Below are positions 1 to 12,833 of a stretch of DNA of 64,000 nucleotides, piece by piece. Each line of letters begins with the position of its first letter. Position 1 is the first letter of the stretch. A program made the position numbers and the translations under genes. This DNA is from Komagataeibacter rhaeticus (GTDB taxonomy: Bacteria > Pseudomonadota > Alphaproteobacteria > Acetobacterales > Acetobacteraceae), in assembly GCF_003207855.1 (NCBI RefSeq), contig NZ_NKTZ01000002.1:1-64000 (forward strand). Direction: 5' to 3'. The notes under the pieces are model-generated. The model did not search any database and had not been told where the DNA came from. It saw only the letters and a list, made by a program, of their open reading frames with translations.

Positions 1-368
1 TGCCCGCCGCGGCGGGCGCACCGCCACGGCCGGCCGCGCCGCAGGCCCCTTCCCCCAACGCCGTGCCGCCGCATGTGGCGCAGCGCAGCGGTTCCCCCCG
101 CTCGCCCCTGTTCACGGAAAGTGCCAAGCAGCCCGCGCCCGAGCCGCCGCCCGCCGCCCCGCGCAGCCTGTTCGGCATCGTGACCGGGGCGCTGCGTCGC
201 CACTCCACCACCCAGCCGCAGCCCGAGGCCCCGCCCCAGCAGCGGGCCGAACCCACCGTGCAGCCACAGCAGGCCCAGCCCGCGCCGCAGCAGCCCACCG
301 GGGGCACGCCCCCGCAGGATGACGGCGGGCTGGACATTCCCGCCTTCCTGCGTCGCCGCTCGTCCTGA
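1..368 (+). CDS. ftsZ: Cell division protein FtsZ, C-terminal part
   Basis: This is the 3' end of a gene whose start lies left of the window; the frame is open from base 3. FtsZ is the tubulin-like GTPase that forms the division ring. Only the disordered Pro/Gln/Ala-rich linker and the extreme C-terminal peptide are visible. The end, DIPAFLRRRSS, matches the conserved FtsZ tail that binds membrane tethers such as FtsA. The downstream order lpxC-bamD-recN-ligA is the usual alphaproteobacterial neighbourhood of ftsZ and supports the call. The GTPase domain is outside the window, so its integrity cannot be judged. Confidence 0.88.
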   Translation, partial: PAAAGAPPRPAAPQAPSPNAVPPHVAQRSGSPRSPLFTESAKQPAPEPPPAAPRSLFGIVTGALRRHSTTQPQPEAPPQQRAEPTVQPQQAQPAPQQPTGGTPPQDDGGLDIPAFLRRRSS

Positions 369-597
369 GCGCACGCCGCGCGGCCTGGCGGAACCAGGCC
401 GCGCCATCCGGGCCAGATACAGGTAACAATAGGCAATAATCCTTGACTATCGCGGGCCGTGGCCAGGCAGTAGCATGCGGAACATGCCTGCCACCGTGCT
501 TACGCAAACCCGCCCGCCAAGGATTCCGGCAATGAACAGCATGTCGCCACAGACACATGTTTCCTTCCTGCCGTCATCCCGACAGCAGGACGGGCAG

Positions 598-1491
598 ATG
601 CAGCATACGCTCCGCCAGCCGATCAGCAGCGTGGGGGTGGGACTGCATACCGGTTCACGCATCAACCTGCGCCTGTCCCCCGCGCCGGAAAATACCGGCA
701 TTACCTTCCGCCGCACCGATACCGACCTGCCCGCCCTTGCCGCCCGTTACGACAATGTGGTGGACACGCGCCTGAGCACGGTGCTGGGCCAGCCGGACCG
801 GGGTGGACGCATCGCCACGGTGGAACACCTCATGGCGGCGCTGGCCGGATGCGGCATCGATAACGCCGTTGTTGAGGTGGACGGGCCGGAAATGCCAGTC
901 TTTGACGGATCATCGGCCGAATTCGTCTTTCTGCTGGAATGCGCGGGCATTGCCCCGCAGGCCGCCCCCCGCCAGCATATACATGTGGACCGTACCATAC
1001 GGGTGGAAGAAGGCGATGCCTTTGTCGAACTTTCCCCCGGCCCGCAGCCGGGGCTGGCGATCGACATCTCCATCGATTTTCCTGCCGCCGCCATAGGCCA
1101 GCAGCGTTACGCCGCCCGGATGGAGGGAGAGCTGTTCCGCCAGACGCTGAGCATGGCACGCACCTTTGTCCTGCAGCCCGAGATCGAGTACCTGCATTCC
1201 GTGGGGCTTGCGCGCGGCGGCTCTCTGGACAACGCCATCGTTGTCAACGGCGCCAGCGTGCTCAACCCCGCCGGCCTGCGCCACCCGCATGAATTCGTAC
1301 GCCACAAGATGCTGGATGCGATGGGGGACCTGTATATGGCCGGTGGCATGATCAGCGGCCAGTTCCGTGGTCACAAATCAGGCCATACACTCAACAACCG
1401 CCTGCTGCGCAAGCTGTTTGCCAGCACCGAAAACTGGCATCGCGCCCCCCTTGGGGCCACAGCCCCGCGCCCCCAGACGCGCGCGGCATGA
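598..1491 (+). CDS. lpxC: UDP-3-O-acyl-N-acetylglucosamine deacetylase
   Basis: LpxC is the zinc deacetylase that makes the first committed step of lipid A synthesis in the cytoplasm. The product is 297 residues if started at 598, close to the usual size of about 300. Visible signatures are GVGLHTG near the N-terminus, VEHLMAALAGCGIDN (zinc-ligand His about residue 77), the HEFVRHKMLDAMGDL segment with a further His and Asp ligand, and GHKSGHTLNN with the catalytic His. I chose the ATG at 598 because AGGA lies seven bases before it and the family begins just ahead of TL-x-x-x-I. The frame is open further upstream, with ATGs at 475, 532 and 541 that would add a 19-41 residue unconserved extension. 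Confidence 0.95.
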   Translation: MQHTLRQPISSVGVGLHTGSRINLRLSPAPENTGITFRRTDTDLPALAARYDNVVDTRLSTVLGQPDRGGRIATVEHLMAALAGCGIDNAVVEVDGPEMPVFDGSSAEFVFLLECAGIAPQAAPRQHIHVDRTIRVEEGDAFVELSPGPQPGLAIDISIDFPAAAIGQQRYAARMEGELFRQTLSMARTFVLQPEIEYLHSVGLARGGSLDNAIVVNGASVLNPAGLRHPHEFVRHKMLDAMGDLYMAGGMISGQFRGHKSGHTLNNRLLRKLFASTENWHRAPLGATAPRPQTRAA

Positions 1492-1573
1492 TACCGGCGC
1501 ATGAAATCCGCACGCGGAGACTTCACCCGCACCCGGCACATGATATAAAGCTTCCATAACTGGAAGAGCTGGC

Positions 1574-2458
1574 ATGTTCGCACGCAGATCACACTATTCT
1601 CCCCTGCCCGGCCGCGGCGCGCGTGTGCCAGCGCGCTGGCTGGTTCTTGTGCCCCTGGCCGGGCTGCTGGCCGCCTGTGGCCAGAGCGCCAGCAGCATCA
1701 ATGAACGCGCCCCGCGCGTGGGGTCCGCCGAAACATTGTACAATAACGGCGTCGATGCCCTGCGTTCCGACCGTTACCTGCTTTCGGTCAACCAGTTCGA
1801 TACCCTGCAGCGCAACTATCCCTATTCCCAGTACACGGCCAATGCGCAGCTGATGGAAGGGTATGCCAACTATCTGCTCAACAAATACCCCGAAGCGGTG
1901 CAGCAGCTTGACCGCTTTCTGGAACTGCACCCCACCAGCGCCGATGCCGCCTATGCCTTCTACCTGCGTGCCCTGTGCTATTACGAGCAGGTGGCCGACG
2001 TGCAGCGTGACCAGCAGGGCACGATCGAGGCGATGGACGCGCTGGAAGAAGTCATCACCCGCTTCCCCCAGAGCCCCTATGCCCGTGATGCGCAGCTGAA
2101 GATCGACCTGTGCCGTGACCATCTGGCAGGCAAGGAAATGCTGGTGGGCCGGTGGTACCAGCAGCAGAACGACTACCCCGCCGCCGCCGGGCGCTACCAG
2201 CGCGTGGTGCAGGATTTCCAGACCACCAACCACGTGCCCGAAGCACTTGAACGGCTGGTCGAGGTCTATCTGGACATGGGACTGCTGGAACAGGCCCGCA
2301 AGACCGGCGCCGTGCTGGCCTATAACTATCCCAGCAGCAAATGGTACACGGATGCGTATGACCACCTGCGCGCGCACCACCTGATCAAGGGCGTGGACAG
2401 CAGGGACCACAAGCAGGGACGCAACGTATTCTCGCGGGCATGGCATTCGGTTTTCTGA
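1574..2458 (+). CDS. bamD: Outer membrane assembly lipoprotein BamD
   Basis: BamD (ComL) is the essential lipoprotein partner of BamA in the beta-barrel assembly machinery at the periplasmic face of the outer membrane. The 294-residue product has a basic N-terminus, a hydrophobic signal segment and a lipobox LLAAC, so the mature protein begins at Cys around residue 35. The mature part is a run of tetratricopeptide-like helical hairpins: ETLYNNGVDALRSDRY, YPEAVQQLDRFLELHP, AMDALEEVITRFPQSPYARDA and PEALERLVEVYLDMGLLEQA. It sits between lpxC and recN, the conserved position in alphaproteobacteria. The signal sequence extends further N-terminally than in E. coli, so a shorter start is conceivable. 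Confidence 0.93.
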   Translation: MFARRSHYSPLPGRGARVPARWLVLVPLAGLLAACGQSASSINERAPRVGSAETLYNNGVDALRSDRYLLSVNQFDTLQRNYPYSQYTANAQLMEGYANYLLNKYPEAVQQLDRFLELHPTSADAAYAFYLRALCYYEQVADVQRDQQGTIEAMDALEEVITRFPQSPYARDAQLKIDLCRDHLAGKEMLVGRWYQQQNDYPAAAGRYQRVVQDFQTTNHVPEALERLVEVYLDMGLLEQARKTGAVLAYNYPSSKWYTDAYDHLRAHHLIKGVDSRDHKQGRNVFSRAWHSVF

Positions 2459-2497
2459 TTTGCGCCAACGCTTTCGTGTGCTGAACAGGAACCCTTC

Positions 2498-6359
<3,862 letters not shown>

Positions 6360-6708
6360 GGAACTGTGAAACATAAGGAATGTACCGGTGAAGCCTGTCC
6401 CGGAAAGCATCGCGGCACGCCGCCTTCCTGAAAAGGGCGGCATGCAGAACCGTCCCTGCCAAAGCCTGCGCCGTGCACGGGGCGACGGGTCCTGTCCGTG
6501 CCTGCCCGCCCCCTGCCGCGTGTGAGGGGAACAAAAGGCAACATGCTGATGCATAACATAGCTGTGGCCTTGCATGTCCCTGTCGCGTAACGTTTACTGC
6601 AAGCCAAGGACACCATCGGTCCGTATTCATTTGCGGGAGCAGCCACACACCAGCACGTCATACCGCCGCAACGGGGTGCGGCACGGATTATCAGGGGGAT
6701 AACATCGC
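6360..6708. other. Intergenic region ligA to BMP-type transporter
   Basis: No gene is supported here. Bases 6388-6445 resemble a worn copy of the repeat element described below: a GGTGAAGCC start, then a GCCGCCTT...GGGCGGC stem-loop just after ligA, where it could terminate ligA transcription. The remainder probably holds the promoter of the transporter operon; no riboswitch fold was recognised. Confidence 0.4.
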
Positions 6709-7836
6709 ATGACAGTTTCAGGGCCGCGGGGGCGGCTGCTGACAACACGCCGCAACCTGCTGGGCATGGCGGGCGCGGCCGGTTCGGGGCTGCTGCTGCC
6801 GAATGGCGCACGGGCGGCCGGCACACCGGCATGGCGCAGGCCACTGGCGGAAGCGGATGCGGTCATCGCGTTCGGCCATACCGGCCCGGTTACCGATGGC
6901 GGCTGGACCATGGTGCATGACCGGGGCGTGCAGGCCGTACGCCGGGCCTTTCCAAAACTGCGCACGATCTATGTGGAAAGCGTGCCCTATTCCGCCGATG
7001 CCACGCGCATCTTCCGCCAGTTCGTGGCCGAAGGGGCGCAGATGGTCTTTTCCACCTCGGAATATGGCGACTTCATAAAGGATGTGTCCGACCGCGCGCC
7101 GGATGTGGCCTTCATGGAATGCGACGGCACGAACGTGACCGGCAACCTGGGCTGGTATTACGTGGCACACTGGTATGCCAGCTATGTCATCGGCATTGCC
7201 GCCGGACTGATGACGCGCACGGGCAAGATCGGGTTCCTGGGCGCGTTTCCCATCCCGTCGGTCTATGCCTCGGCCAATGCAACGCTGCTGGGCGCGCAGT
7301 CGGTCAACCCGGCGGTCACGTTGCAGAGCATCACCATCAACGCCTGGTTCGACCCGCAGGCTGCGACACAGGCGGCCACCGCCCTGGCGGATAACGGGTG
7401 CGACATCCTGTGCGGCATCATGGATGAACCGGCCTACCTGCGTGTTGCCCTGCAGCGCGGGCTGAAGGCGGTGATGTGGAATACCGGCATGCTGGATTTC
7501 GGGCCGGAAGCCTATATCAGTTCCGTGGCGCTGGACTTCAATGATTTCTATGTCTCGCAGGTGCGCGACCTGCTGGCGGGCACATGGCAGCCACAGGGGC
7601 GGTTCCTGACACTGGGCCACGGCGTGGACCGCGATGGCTGGGGGCCGACCGTGCCGGTTGAGGCGGCGCGGCAGGCGGACGCCATGCGCACGCGGCTGCT
7701 GGCGGGCTACAACCCGTTCCGCGGGCCGATCCATGACAATCATGGCCGCCTGCGCGTGCCTGCCGGGGTCGAGCTGAGCGATCTTGAAATCTATCACAGC
7801 GACTGGGCTGTAGCGGGAGTATCCGGCCTTGAATAA
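6709..7836 (+). CDS. BMP-family ABC transporter substrate-binding protein
   Basis: This is the periplasmic binding component of a nucleoside/purine-type importer (BmpA/PnrA, Med lipoprotein family). The 375-residue product starts with a probable twin-arginine signal, TTRRNLLGMAGAAGSGLL, cleaved near ARAAG, and lacks a lipobox. The mature part has the family pattern: WTMVHDRGVQAVRRAFP, the segment YVESVPYSADATRIFRQF, then DVAFMECDG, and a conserved YVASYVIG-like stretch (YASYVIGIAAGLMTRTGKIG). Three transporter genes follow with overlapping or abutting ends, so it is the first gene of a four-gene operon. The substrate is inferred from the family; guanosine, adenine or related compounds cannot be told apart here. 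Confidence 0.88.
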   Translation: MTVSGPRGRLLTTRRNLLGMAGAAGSGLLLPNGARAAGTPAWRRPLAEADAVIAFGHTGPVTDGGWTMVHDRGVQAVRRAFPKLRTIYVESVPYSADATRIFRQFVAEGAQMVFSTSEYGDFIKDVSDRAPDVAFMECDGTNVTGNLGWYYVAHWYASYVIGIAAGLMTRTGKIGFLGAFPIPSVYASANATLLGAQSVNPAVTLQSITINAWFDPQAATQAATALADNGCDILCGIMDEPAYLRVALQRGLKAVMWNTGMLDFGPEAYISSVALDFNDFYVSQVRDLLAGTWQPQGRFLTLGHGVDRDGWGPTVPVEAARQADAMRTRLLAGYNPFRGPIHDNHGRLRVPAGVELSDLEIYHSDWAVAGVSGLE

Positions 7837-9418
7837 GCAGTCCGCCCCCCCCGGCATGCCACCGGGCACGCCGCCGGTGCTGCAGTTGCGCGGCATTGGC
7901 AAGTTCTTCCCCGGTGTAATCGCCAACAAGGACGTGGACCTGGATGTCTGGCCCGGTGAGATCCATGCCCTGCTGGGAGAAAACGGGGCCGGCAAGTCCA
8001 CGCTGATGAATGTGGTAACCGGCATCTACCAGCCGGAGGAAGGCGAGATCATCCTTGATGGCTACGGCCAGGCCTTTGCCTCCCCGCAGGATGCGATCCG
8101 GGCGGGCATCGGGATGGTGCACCAGCATTTCAAGCTGGTGGAAGCCTTCACGGTAGCCGAGAACATCCACCTGGGCTGGGACGAGGCCCCGCGCATGGCC
8201 TCCCCCGCCATGCTGGAAGCCCGCACGCGCGAGATTTCGGAACGATTCGGCTTTCCCGTCCGGCCCGATGCCCGCGTGGGCGACCTTTCGGCAGGCGAGC
8301 AGCAGCGGGTGGAAATCCTGCGCGTGCTGGCGCGCCGGGCGCGGCTGCTGATCATGGACGAACCCACCGCCGTGCTGACCCCCGAGGAGACGGGCGAACT
8401 GTTCCGCGCCCTGCGCGCCTTCCGCGCACAGGGCAACGCGGTCATCATCATCAGCCACAAGCTGGATGAGGTGATGGAGATTTCCGACCGTGTCAGCATC
8501 CTGCGTGGCGGGCGCAAGGTCGGGACGTTCCTGACAGCGGACTGCACCCCCTCCATGCTGGCCGCCACCATGGTGGGGCGGGACATCGTGCGCCGCAACA
8601 TGCGCGCCCGCCCCGAAGGCGCCGCCCCCATCGCAGCCGACCCGGTCATGCAGCTGCGCCATGTCAGCGTGCGCGACGGGCGGGGCGTGGAGACGCTGCG
8701 TGATGTCAGCCTTGACCTGCATGGCGGTGAAATCCTGGGCATTGCGGGGGTTGCCGGCAACGGGCAGCGCGAGCTTACGCATGTGCTGACCGGCCTCATG
8801 GCCCGCACGGCGGGCGAGATCATGCTTGATGGGAACCTTGTGGAACGGGCCGACCCTGCCCTGTTCGCCCATGCCGGCGTGGGCCACATACCCGAGGACC
8901 GGCTGCGCAGCGCGCTGGCCCCATCGCTGTCCATCACCACCAACATGGCACTGCGGGAATACACCAGCCCCCCCATCGACCGTCATGGCCTGTATGATGC
9001 AAAGGCGGCAGGGGAACTGGCGCACGGTATCGCGGAACTGGCGCAGGTCAGCATTCCCGACTTTGCCATGCCGGTGCGCAACCTGTCGGGCGGCAACCAG
9101 CAGCGTCTGGTGGCCCGGCGTGAAATCCGCATTGCCACCCGCGTCCTGGTGGCCGCCTACCCCGCGCGCGGGCTGGATATCGGCGCCATCGCCACCATGC
9201 TGGGCTACCTGACCGACCTGCGGGACCAGGGGGTGGCGGTTGTGTTCATATCGGAAGATCTGGAGGACCTGCTGAACGTGTCCGACCGGATCGGGGTGAT
9301 GTTCCATGGGCGTCTCATGTCCGTAATCGATGCCGAAGCGGCCGACATGGCCACCATCGGCCTGCTGATGGGCGGGCGCGAACCTGCGGACCTGCCCGGC
9401 GCGGGAGTACGGCAGTAA
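7829..9418 (+). CDS. Nucleoside-type ABC transporter, double ATP-binding protein
   Basis: This cytoplasmic subunit of 529 residues carries two nucleotide-binding domains in tandem, as in the RbsA/YufO class. Domain 1 has a complete Walker A (GENGAGKST), signature LSAGEQQR and Walker B LLIMDEPT. Domain 2 has a degenerate Walker A region (GVAGNGQREL) and signature LSGGNQQR with VAAYPARGLD in place of a canonical Walker B, which is common for the second half in this class. The start is TTG at 7829, overlapping the end of the binding-protein gene by eight bases. The stop overlaps the start of the first permease gene, which suggests translational coupling along the operon. Confidence 0.93.
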   Translation: MNKQSAPPGMPPGTPPVLQLRGIGKFFPGVIANKDVDLDVWPGEIHALLGENGAGKSTLMNVVTGIYQPEEGEIILDGYGQAFASPQDAIRAGIGMVHQHFKLVEAFTVAENIHLGWDEAPRMASPAMLEARTREISERFGFPVRPDARVGDLSAGEQQRVEILRVLARRARLLIMDEPTAVLTPEETGELFRALRAFRAQGNAVIIISHKLDEVMEISDRVSILRGGRKVGTFLTADCTPSMLAATMVGRDIVRRNMRARPEGAAPIAADPVMQLRHVSVRDGRGVETLRDVSLDLHGGEILGIAGVAGNGQRELTHVLTGLMARTAGEIMLDGNLVERADPALFAHAGVGHIPEDRLRSALAPSLSITTNMALREYTSPPIDRHGLYDAKAAGELAHGIAELAQVSIPDFAMPVRNLSGGNQQRLVARREIRIATRVLVAAYPARGLDIGAIATMLGYLTDLRDQGVAVVFISEDLEDLLNVSDRIGVMFHGRLMSVIDAEAADMATIGLLMGGREPADLPGAGVRQ

Positions 9419-10482
9419 TGGCGACACGTGCTTTCCAGCGCCTGCCCACGGCACCGGCCGGGCGCATCCTGGCACTCAGGCTGGCGGCCATCGTGCTGTC
9501 GCTGTTCATCATTGCGGGTGTGCTTGCCCTTTCAGGCCACAGCCCGCTCATGCTGGCGGAACTGATCCTGCGCTCCACCATCGGCTCGCGCTTCGGGCTG
9601 GAGGATCTGGCCCTGTTCATGTGCCCGCTGCTGCTGACGGGGGCCGCCGTATGCGTATGCGGCACGATCGGGCTGTGGAATATCGGAGCCGAAGGGCAGT
9701 TCTATGCCGGGGCCATTGCCGCGACCGGTGTCGCGCTGGGGCTGCATGGCCCGGCCGTGGTCCTGCTGCCGCTCATGACCATTGCCGGCATTGCGGGCGG
9801 CATGGCGTGGATTACGGTGCCCACGCTGGCGCGTGCCTATGCCGGGGTGAACGAGATCATTACCACGCTGCTGCTCAACTTCATTGCCTCCCTGCTGACC
9901 TATTACCTGACCACCGGCCCGTGGCGGGACCGCATAAGCGGGGCGCAGGTTTCCACCCAGCGGATTCCGGTCGCCATTCCCGAAATGTGGGGCATCGTGC
10001 ACTGGGGCTTTCCGGTGGCGATCGTGATCGTGATCGGGCTGGCGCTGGTGCTGTCGCGCACGCGGTGGGGCTATGAAATCCGCCTGGGTGGCGCCAACCC
10101 CGAAGCGGCGCGCTATGCCGGGATTCCGGTGCGGGTGCGCATCATATCGGTCATGCTGCTCTCGGGCGGGCTGGCGGGGCTGGCGGGCATGTTCGAGGTC
10201 GCGGGCACGGTGCACCGGCTGCAGGGCGGCATGGCCAATAATTTTGGCTACCTGGGCATTGTGGTGGCGGTGCTGGCACGCGGGTCGTGCCTGAACGTAA
10301 TCCCTGCGGCCCTGCTTATGGCACTGATCCTGGATTCCGGTATCGTGATGCAGACGCAGCAGCTTTCATCCTCGGTCGTGCTGGCCATTACCGGGCTGAT
10401 CCTGTTCATGATCGCCATTGGCGATGAACTGGCCCATTACCGGCCGCTTGCCCGCACCACCACAGGGGAGAAAACCCGATGA
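9418..10482 (+). CDS. Nucleoside-type ABC transporter permease 1
   Basis: This 354-residue integral membrane protein belongs to the BPD_transp_2 (branched-chain amino acid/ribose/nucleoside) permease family, like YufP. It begins with a short cytoplasmic tail and a first membrane helix (LAAIVLSLFIIAGVLAL), and contains the conserved patch GLWNIGAEGQFYAGAIAATG and the motif GVNEIITTLLLNFIA. The ATG overlaps the stop of the ATPase gene, and the 3' end overlaps the next permease gene by four bases. It forms the channel together with the second permease. Confidence 0.92.
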   Translation: MATRAFQRLPTAPAGRILALRLAAIVLSLFIIAGVLALSGHSPLMLAELILRSTIGSRFGLEDLALFMCPLLLTGAAVCVCGTIGLWNIGAEGQFYAGAIAATGVALGLHGPAVVLLPLMTIAGIAGGMAWITVPTLARAYAGVNEIITTLLLNFIASLLTYYLTTGPWRDRISGAQVSTQRIPVAIPEMWGIVHWGFPVAIVIVIGLALVLSRTRWGYEIRLGGANPEAARYAGIPVRVRIISVMLLSGGLAGLAGMFEVAGTVHRLQGGMANNFGYLGIVVAVLARGSCLNVIPAALLMALILDSGIVMQTQQLSSSVVLAITGLILFMIAIGDELAHYRPLARTTTGEKTR

Positions 10483-11417
10483 TCGCGCTGCTGACAGGCA
10501 TGCTGGCCACCGCCGTGCTGGCCGGTGGCGTGCTGGCGCTGGCCGCACTGGGGGAAGTGCTGGCCGAACGGGTTGGCGTAACCAATCTGGGGGTGGAGGG
10601 ACTTATGGCGCTGGGGGCGGTCACGGCGGTCATGACCGTATCCGCCGTACCTTCGCCATGGGTCGGGCTGCTGGCCGCCATAATGGTGGGGGCGCTGGGC
10701 GGTCTGGTCTTTGCGTTTGGCGCCGTGGTGATGCGGGCAAACCAGGTGCTGTGCGGGCTGGCCACGACCTTCATGGGGCTGGGGCTGTCCACCGCGCTGG
10801 GACATAATTACGCAGGCCAGCCGGTAGGCACCACATTCGGCCATGTATCGGTCCCGCTACTTTCCTCCATTCCCGTGATCGGGCCGGCCTTTTTCGGGCA
10901 GAATATCCTGATCATCCCGATCTATGTGCTCCTGCCGCTGGCGGTGCATTTCATCATATTCCGCACCCGCCATGGACTGAACATGCGGGCCGTGGGTGAA
11001 AACCCGGCAGCGGCGGACGCGGCGGGCATTCCGGTCATGGCCATGCGGTTGGGCTATGTCGTTCTTGGCGGGGCGATGGCGGGCATGGCGGGCGGTTACC
11101 TGACGCTGACCTACGTGCCGGTCTGGTCGGAAGGCATGGTGGCGGGGCGCGGGTGGATTGCGCTCGCACTGGTCATATTCGCGGGTTACCGCCCGGTTAT
11201 CGTAACGCTTTCGGCGCTGCTGTTCGGGCTGGTGACGGCGCTGTCCTTTGTGGGGCAGGCGCATAACTGGCCCATTGACCCGGCCTTCCTGAACATGCTG
11301 CCCTATCTGGGCACGATGGCCTTCATCATCGTGCCGGTTGTGGTGTGGCACCGCATGCGCCGGATCATGGCGGCCCCGGCTGCGCTGGGCCAGCCTTATT
11401 ACCGGGATGTGCGCTAA
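10479..11417 (+). CDS. Nucleoside-type ABC transporter permease 2
   Basis: The second membrane subunit, 312 residues, also BPD_transp_2 family (YufQ-like). It shows VTNLGVEGLMALGAVTAV near the N-terminus, GLATTFMGLGLSTALG and GENPAAADAAGIPV, a cytoplasmic loop that contacts the ATPase in this family. Start overlaps the previous gene by four bases (ATGA). It is the last gene of the importer operon; a stem-loop repeat follows at about 11,433-11,512. No nucleoside-salvage or catabolic gene lies in the same operon. Confidence 0.92.
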   Translation: MIALLTGMLATAVLAGGVLALAALGEVLAERVGVTNLGVEGLMALGAVTAVMTVSAVPSPWVGLLAAIMVGALGGLVFAFGAVVMRANQVLCGLATTFMGLGLSTALGHNYAGQPVGTTFGHVSVPLLSSIPVIGPAFFGQNILIIPIYVLLPLAVHFIIFRTRHGLNMRAVGENPAAADAAGIPVMAMRLGYVVLGGAMAGMAGGYLTLTYVPVWSEGMVAGRGWIALALVIFAGYRPVIVTLSALLFGLVTALSFVGQAHNWPIDPAFLNMLPYLGTMAFIIVPVVVWHRMRRIMAAPAALGQPYYRDVR

Positions 11418-11432
11418 ACGGCTGTCACGAAG

Positions 11433-11512
11433 AGATTTCTGGTCAAGCGTTTTTCCAGAAGCCTCGAATAACGCCGCCTTTCTGAAAAAAGGCGGCCCCC
11501 GAAGCCTTTTAC
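11433..11512. repeat. Degenerate copy of the ~90-base two-hairpin repeat element
   Basis: It aligns along its length with the better copy at 26,832-26,918: a first arm reading CAAGCGTTTTTCCAGAAGC, then a clean GCCGCCTTT...AAAGGCGGC stem-loop, then CCGAAGCCTTTTACTG in the place of the terminal arm. It lies between two convergent genes and may terminate both. Confidence 0.6.
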
Positions 11513-11528
11513 TGACACATACGCCACC

Positions 11529-12614
11529 TTATGGCGCGGCGGTCATGCCATGATGCAGGATATCGGCTGAAATACGACGGGCATAGCTGGCTGAATCCAG
11601 ACTGTCAGGGAACTGGCCCAGCAGCTTGAGTTCATCCACATACCGGGCGATCTGTACCTTCAGTTCATTCCCAACCGGGCTTATGCCCAGCACTTCGTGA
11701 TGCATCATCTGCAATATGGCCGCCTGCGGCATGCCCGCGATCCGGCCATCAAGCAGGGTTGCCGCTTCCGTCACATGGGGGGGAAGCCAGCGCGCGGCAT
11801 TGTACAACGCCAGCACCAGCGCCACGGCGGCACCGGGCGCCTGTTCCAGCAGATCGGTCGAGACACCAAGCGCAAGATTGGTACGCTGCGCGTACAGCCC
11901 GTTTATGCTGTTGACCAGTTCCACCAGCTCCAGCGCCGGATTGCCCATAAGCTGCCAGGCCAGCGGGTCGTGCAGGGCCACGGCATCCACCGTCCCGGCC
12001 ATGACCGCGTCATCAATCTGGTCCGGCGGCAGGATGACCCAGTCGGGCGCGGTATCGGGGTTCAGGCCCTTGCGGCGCAGGATGACGGAAAAGAACAGCC
12101 GGTCGGCCATATCCGCATTCAGCACGGCAATCCGGCGGCCTGCCAGATCCTCGATCTTGGCAATGCGCAGCCGTTTGCGCACCAGAAGCCGGAATGTGCC
12201 CGCCTGCAGCCCCATGACCAGCCGGACTGGCAGGTCGGGACTGGCCTGACAGGCCTGCAGCCATGACAGGACGGGGGCGACCGCCGCCATGCTGCGCCCG
12301 GCCTGCAGGTCGGCAATGGCATCCCGCCCCGACAGCACGCCCGGACGCAACTGCACATCAAGATGGTACTGCTGGAAAAAATCCTGCCGCAGCGCGATAT
12401 TATACAGTATGGAAGCCTGGGCGAACGCCCATGACAGTGTGATGTCATGCGGTTCGCCATCCAGCAGGGCATCATCCCGACGGACAATACGCGCCTGCTG
12501 GCGGCTGGTTATCCATTCCCCCCCCACAACCGCACAGCCCGCCGCGGCCAGAAGTGGCAGGACCATGCGACGCGGCAGGCGTGGTGGGCGCGCATGCGTG
12601 TTTTCATCTACCAT
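11529..12614 (-). CDS. ABC transporter substrate-binding lipoprotein (NMT1/SsuA-like), orphan
   Basis: A 361-residue binding protein of the NMT1/THI5/SsuA/TauA type. It starts with a twin-arginine-like or Sec signal containing LPRRMVLPLLAAAGC, so it is likely a lipoprotein or Tat substrate. The mature part follows the family pattern: an early beta strand (ITLSWAFAQ), LRQDFFQQYHLDVQLRP, repeated hydrophobic-charged segments such as IEDLAGRRIAVLNADMADR, and IDDAVMAGTVDAVALHDPLAWQL, the site where such proteins close over a sulfonate, nitrile, thiamine precursor or similar ligand. No permease or ATPase gene is adjacent, so its partner is elsewhere or it shares one. The ligand cannot be predicted. 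Confidence 0.75.
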   Translation of the reverse strand: MVDENTHARPPRLPRRMVLPLLAAAGCAVVGGEWITSRQQARIVRRDDALLDGEPHDITLSWAFAQASILYNIALRQDFFQQYHLDVQLRPGVLSGRDAIADLQAGRSMAAVAPVLSWLQACQASPDLPVRLVMGLQAGTFRLLVRKRLRIAKIEDLAGRRIAVLNADMADRLFFSVILRRKGLNPDTAPDWVILPPDQIDDAVMAGTVDAVALHDPLAWQLMGNPALELVELVNSINGLYAQRTNLALGVSTDLLEQAPGAAVALVLALYNAARWLPPHVTEAATLLDGRIAGMPQAAILQMMHHEVLGISPVGNELKVQIARYVDELKLLGQFPDSLDSASYARRISADILHHGMTAAP

Positions 12615-12682
12615 CTGTCTATCATTTCTCCTGCGATGCGAGGGGATTACCCTATCTTTACCCGGTCACGGTTCGCTTTTTT

Positions 12683-12711
12683 CCCCTTTTTTAAAAAAAG
12701 TGCAAAAGGGG
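12683..12711. other. CCCCTTTT/AAAAGGGG hairpin
   Basis: A short inverted repeat with a loop rich in A, embedded in poly-T and poly-C tracts, between the divergent binding-protein gene and tRNA-Asn. It could act as a terminator or be part of a regulatory leader; its role is not evident. Confidence 0.3.
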
Positions 12712-12757
12712 GGTTTACGCCCCCCCATCGCTGTGGCTATAAGCTGCTCAACGCTGA

Positions 12758-12833
12758 TCCCGAATAGCTCAGTTGGTAGAGCAAGCGACTGTTAATCGCT
12801 GGGTCGTAGGTTCGAGTCCTACTTCGGGAGCCA
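12758..12833 (+). tRNA. tRNA-Asn (GTT)
   Basis: A 76-base cloverleaf with acceptor stem TCCCGAA paired to TTCGGGA, discriminator G and encoded CCA. The anticodon stem AGCGA/TCGCT encloses the loop CTGTTAA, giving anticodon GTT. The TTCGAGTCC T-arm is canonical. Confidence 0.97.
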
